Shown piece by piece: positions 62,579-64,000 of a DNA stretch of 64,000 nucleotides (the stretch's first letter is position 1; each line of letters begins with the position of its first letter). Both the position numbers and the translations under genes were made by a program. The notes beneath the pieces were generated by a model that was given only the letters and a program-made list of their open reading frames with translations, searched no databases and had not been told where the DNA came from. The stretch comes from Hymenobacter sp. 5317J-9 (lineage in GTDB: Bacteria; Bacteroidota; Bacteroidia; Cytophagales; Hymenobacteraceae), in NCBI RefSeq assembly GCF_022921075.1, contig NZ_CP095050.1, forward strand, positions 1,674,001 through 1,738,000. The letters run 5' to 3'.

Positions 62579-64000
62579 TTAGAAGCCAATGTTGAAGCCC
62601 ACGGTGTAGGTGCGGGCCTGGCCCACGGAGTTGCGGTCGACGCCTGCGCCGGTGTTGGCGCCGGCGGCCACCGTGCTGGTGCCGTTGCTCGAAATCTCGG
62701 GGTCGATGCCCGAGTACTTGGTGAACAGCAGCGCGTTCTGCACCTGCACGTAGAGGCGGGCGTTGGCCACGCCGAGGCGGGTGAGCAGGCCTTGGTCGAA
62801 GGAGTAGCCCAGCGACACCTGGCGCAGGCGGGCGAAATCGCCTTTCTCCACGTTCGACGACATCACGAGGGCCGAGCCGTTCGACACGTTGTCGCCATAC
62901 ACCACGCGGGGCCACTTGGCGTCGCGGTTGCTTTCGGTCCAGTGGTTGAGGATGTCGACCTCGTTGTTCCAGAAGCGCTGGTCGTGCAGGCCCGACTTCG
63001 TGCCGTTGTAGATGTAGTTGCCACCCGAGAACTGCACAAACAGGCCCAGGTCGATGCCCTTGTAGCGGAACGTGTTGTCAAAGCCGCCGTACCAGGTGGG
63101 CAGCACCGGACCGAAGTATTCGCCGTCCTGCAATTGGGTGGGGGCAGAGGTGTTGGTGTTGGTGCCCTTGATGGTCCAGCCAGTCGAGCCCACGCCGGAG
63201 GTACCCTGGTGGTTGTATTCCACCACAGTGCCGTCGGCCTTCCGAATCATGCGGCGGCCGTTGTCGGGGTTCACGCCCAAAGAGCGCACGGCCAGGATTT
63301 CGCCCACCGAGTGGCCCACTTGGGTGTAGTTGGAGGTTTCGAGGCCGCCGGTGGAAGTGCCGATGCGCTGGCCTTCGGTGGCCAGCGAGAGCACGCGGTT
63401 TTTGAGCGTGGTCACGTTGCCGCTCACCGTCCAGCTGAAGGCCTTGCCTTGCAGCACGTTGTAGCTCAGGTCTACCTCAATGCCGGTGTTGCGCATCGAG
63501 CCCACGTTGGCCTGAATGGAGTTGTTGGGGATGCCCTTGGACGGCGACTGCGGCACGTCCAGAATCAGGCCGTCCACCAGGTTTTCGTAGTAGGCGGCGT
63601 TGCCCCGCAGGCGGTCCTGGAAGAAGCCGAACGACAGGCCAATGTCGGTTTTCTTGCTGGTTTCCCAGGTTAGGTTCTGGTTGCCGGCGTTGCCGTAGTA
63701 CAGCGTCGGGTTGGCCGCGTACAGGCCCGAAGTGTAGGTGGACAGGGCCACGAAGTCGGCAATGCCCTGGTTGTTGCCCACCATGCCGTAGCTGCCGGTC
63801 AGTTTCAGGGTGGAGAAGACGTTGGAGAACGAAGCGTTTTTCCAGAAGGCCTCCTCCGACACCACGTAGCCCAGCGAGGCGCCGTAGAAGTTGCCGTATT
63901 TCTTGGCAAACGCCGAGTAGCCGTCGCGGCGCACGCTCGCGCTGGCCAGGTACTTGTGGTCGTAATTGTAGTTCACGCGCCCGAAAAACGACACCAGGTA
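62579..64000 (-). CDS. SusC/RagA-family TonB-dependent outer-membrane receptor (C-terminal part)
   Basis: The last 473 residues of a TonB-dependent transporter; the gene runs past the right edge, so the plug domain and TonB box are not visible. The visible part is beta-barrel with blocks YKASASVRRDGYSAF-like (here YLASASVRRDGYSAFAKKYG), LTGSYGMVGNNQGIADF, NLTWETSKKTDIGLSFGFF and a C-terminal strand YTVGFNIGF ending in Phe. It forms a complex with SusD for energised uptake of oligosaccharides or peptides. Confidence 0.95.
   Translation of the reverse strand, partial: YLVSFFGRVNYNYDHKYLASASVRRDGYSAFAKKYGNFYGASLGYVVSEEAFWKNASFSNVFSTLKLTGSYGMVGNNQGIADFVALSTYTSGLYAANPTLYYGNAGNQNLTWETSKKTDIGLSFGFFQDRLRGNAAYYENLVDGLILDVPQSPSKGIPNNSIQANVGSMRNTGIEVDLSYNVLQGKAFSWTVSGNVTTLKNRVLSLATEGQRIGTSTGGLETSNYTQVGHSVGEILAVRSLGVNPDNGRRMIRKADGTVVEYNHQGTSGVGSTGWTIKGTNTNTSAPTQLQDGEYFGPVLPTWYGGFDNTFRYKGIDLGLFVQFSGGNYIYNGTKSGLHDQRFWNNEVDILNHWTESNRDAKWPRVVYGDNVSNGSALVMSSNVEKGDFARLRQVSLGYSFDQGLLTRLGVANARLYVQVQNALLFTKYSGIDPEISSNGTSTVAAGANTGAGVDRNSVGQARTYTVGFNIGF

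Noticed and set aside
61610..63673. A 687-codon plus-strand frame opposite susC/susD
   Set aside because: The minus strand encodes clear SusD and SusC proteins; the plus frame is His/Val/Gly-rich shadow and runs across the susC-susD junction.

Overview
The window looks like chromosomal DNA from a GC-rich member of the Bacteroidota, most likely a Hymenobacter-type organism (Cytophagales). The evidence is the alternative complex III plus aa3 oxidase cluster, a SusC/SusD pair, GSCFA and DUF4350/DUF4129 proteins, TAnnTTTG-type promoter elements instead of sigma-70 boxes, and high G+C. No tRNA, rRNA, CRISPR array, classical transposase or prophage was seen. The assignment rests on gene content only; no database was searched.

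Layout. (1) 0.1-6.1 kb: a RamB/ScfR-like regulator and mltG (minus) diverge from the glyoxylate-shunt genes aceB and aceA (plus). (2) 6.2-20.3 kb: housekeeping genes, mostly minus: RNase D, an SPFH protein, queA, an exported methyltransferase, priA, a DUF255 thioredoxin-fold protein, and a GSCFA protein that seems split by a frameshift in a C7 run. (3) 20.4-21.6 kb: rpsF-rpsR-rplI. (4) 22.1-39.8 kb: one long respiratory cluster, actABCDEF-coxBA, then heme A synthesis (ctaA, ctaB), two subunit III genes, a subunit IV-like gene, a SCO-like gene without any cysteine, DUF420, a small CxxC protein and DUF983. ACIII takes electrons from quinol and passes them through c-type hemes to the oxidase; ctaA/ctaB supply heme A. 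(5) 40.0-47.8 kb: a very large NtrY-like sensor kinase interrupted by two G-run frameshifts, then a 1,292-residue predicted outer-membrane protein. (6) 47.9-52.3 kb: an exonuclease, a polytopic membrane protein and a GH20 hexosaminidase. (7) 52.4-60.9 kb: a MoxR-DUF58-DUF4350-DUF4129-SpoIIM-RDD cluster. (8) 61.0-64.0 kb: SusD and the C-terminal part of SusC, cut by the window edge.

The most unusual signal is a class of palindromic spacers. Each arm is built from about four or five near-tandem 7-mers (8-mers in one case), and every locus uses a different word. Five such spacers sit between co-directional genes inside operons: rpsR/rplI, actA/actB, actF/coxB, coxC/coxD and moxR/DUF58. The moxR/DUF58 copy has perfect 35-bp inverted arms that enclose a gene for a 23S-rRNA-IVS-type four-helix-bundle protein, so it resembles an rRNA intervening sequence placed in a protein-coding operon. 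Two other, REP-like repeat families occur twice each. Three apparent frameshifts all fit one missing base in a G/C homopolymer, so sequencing error must be excluded before they are read as biology.
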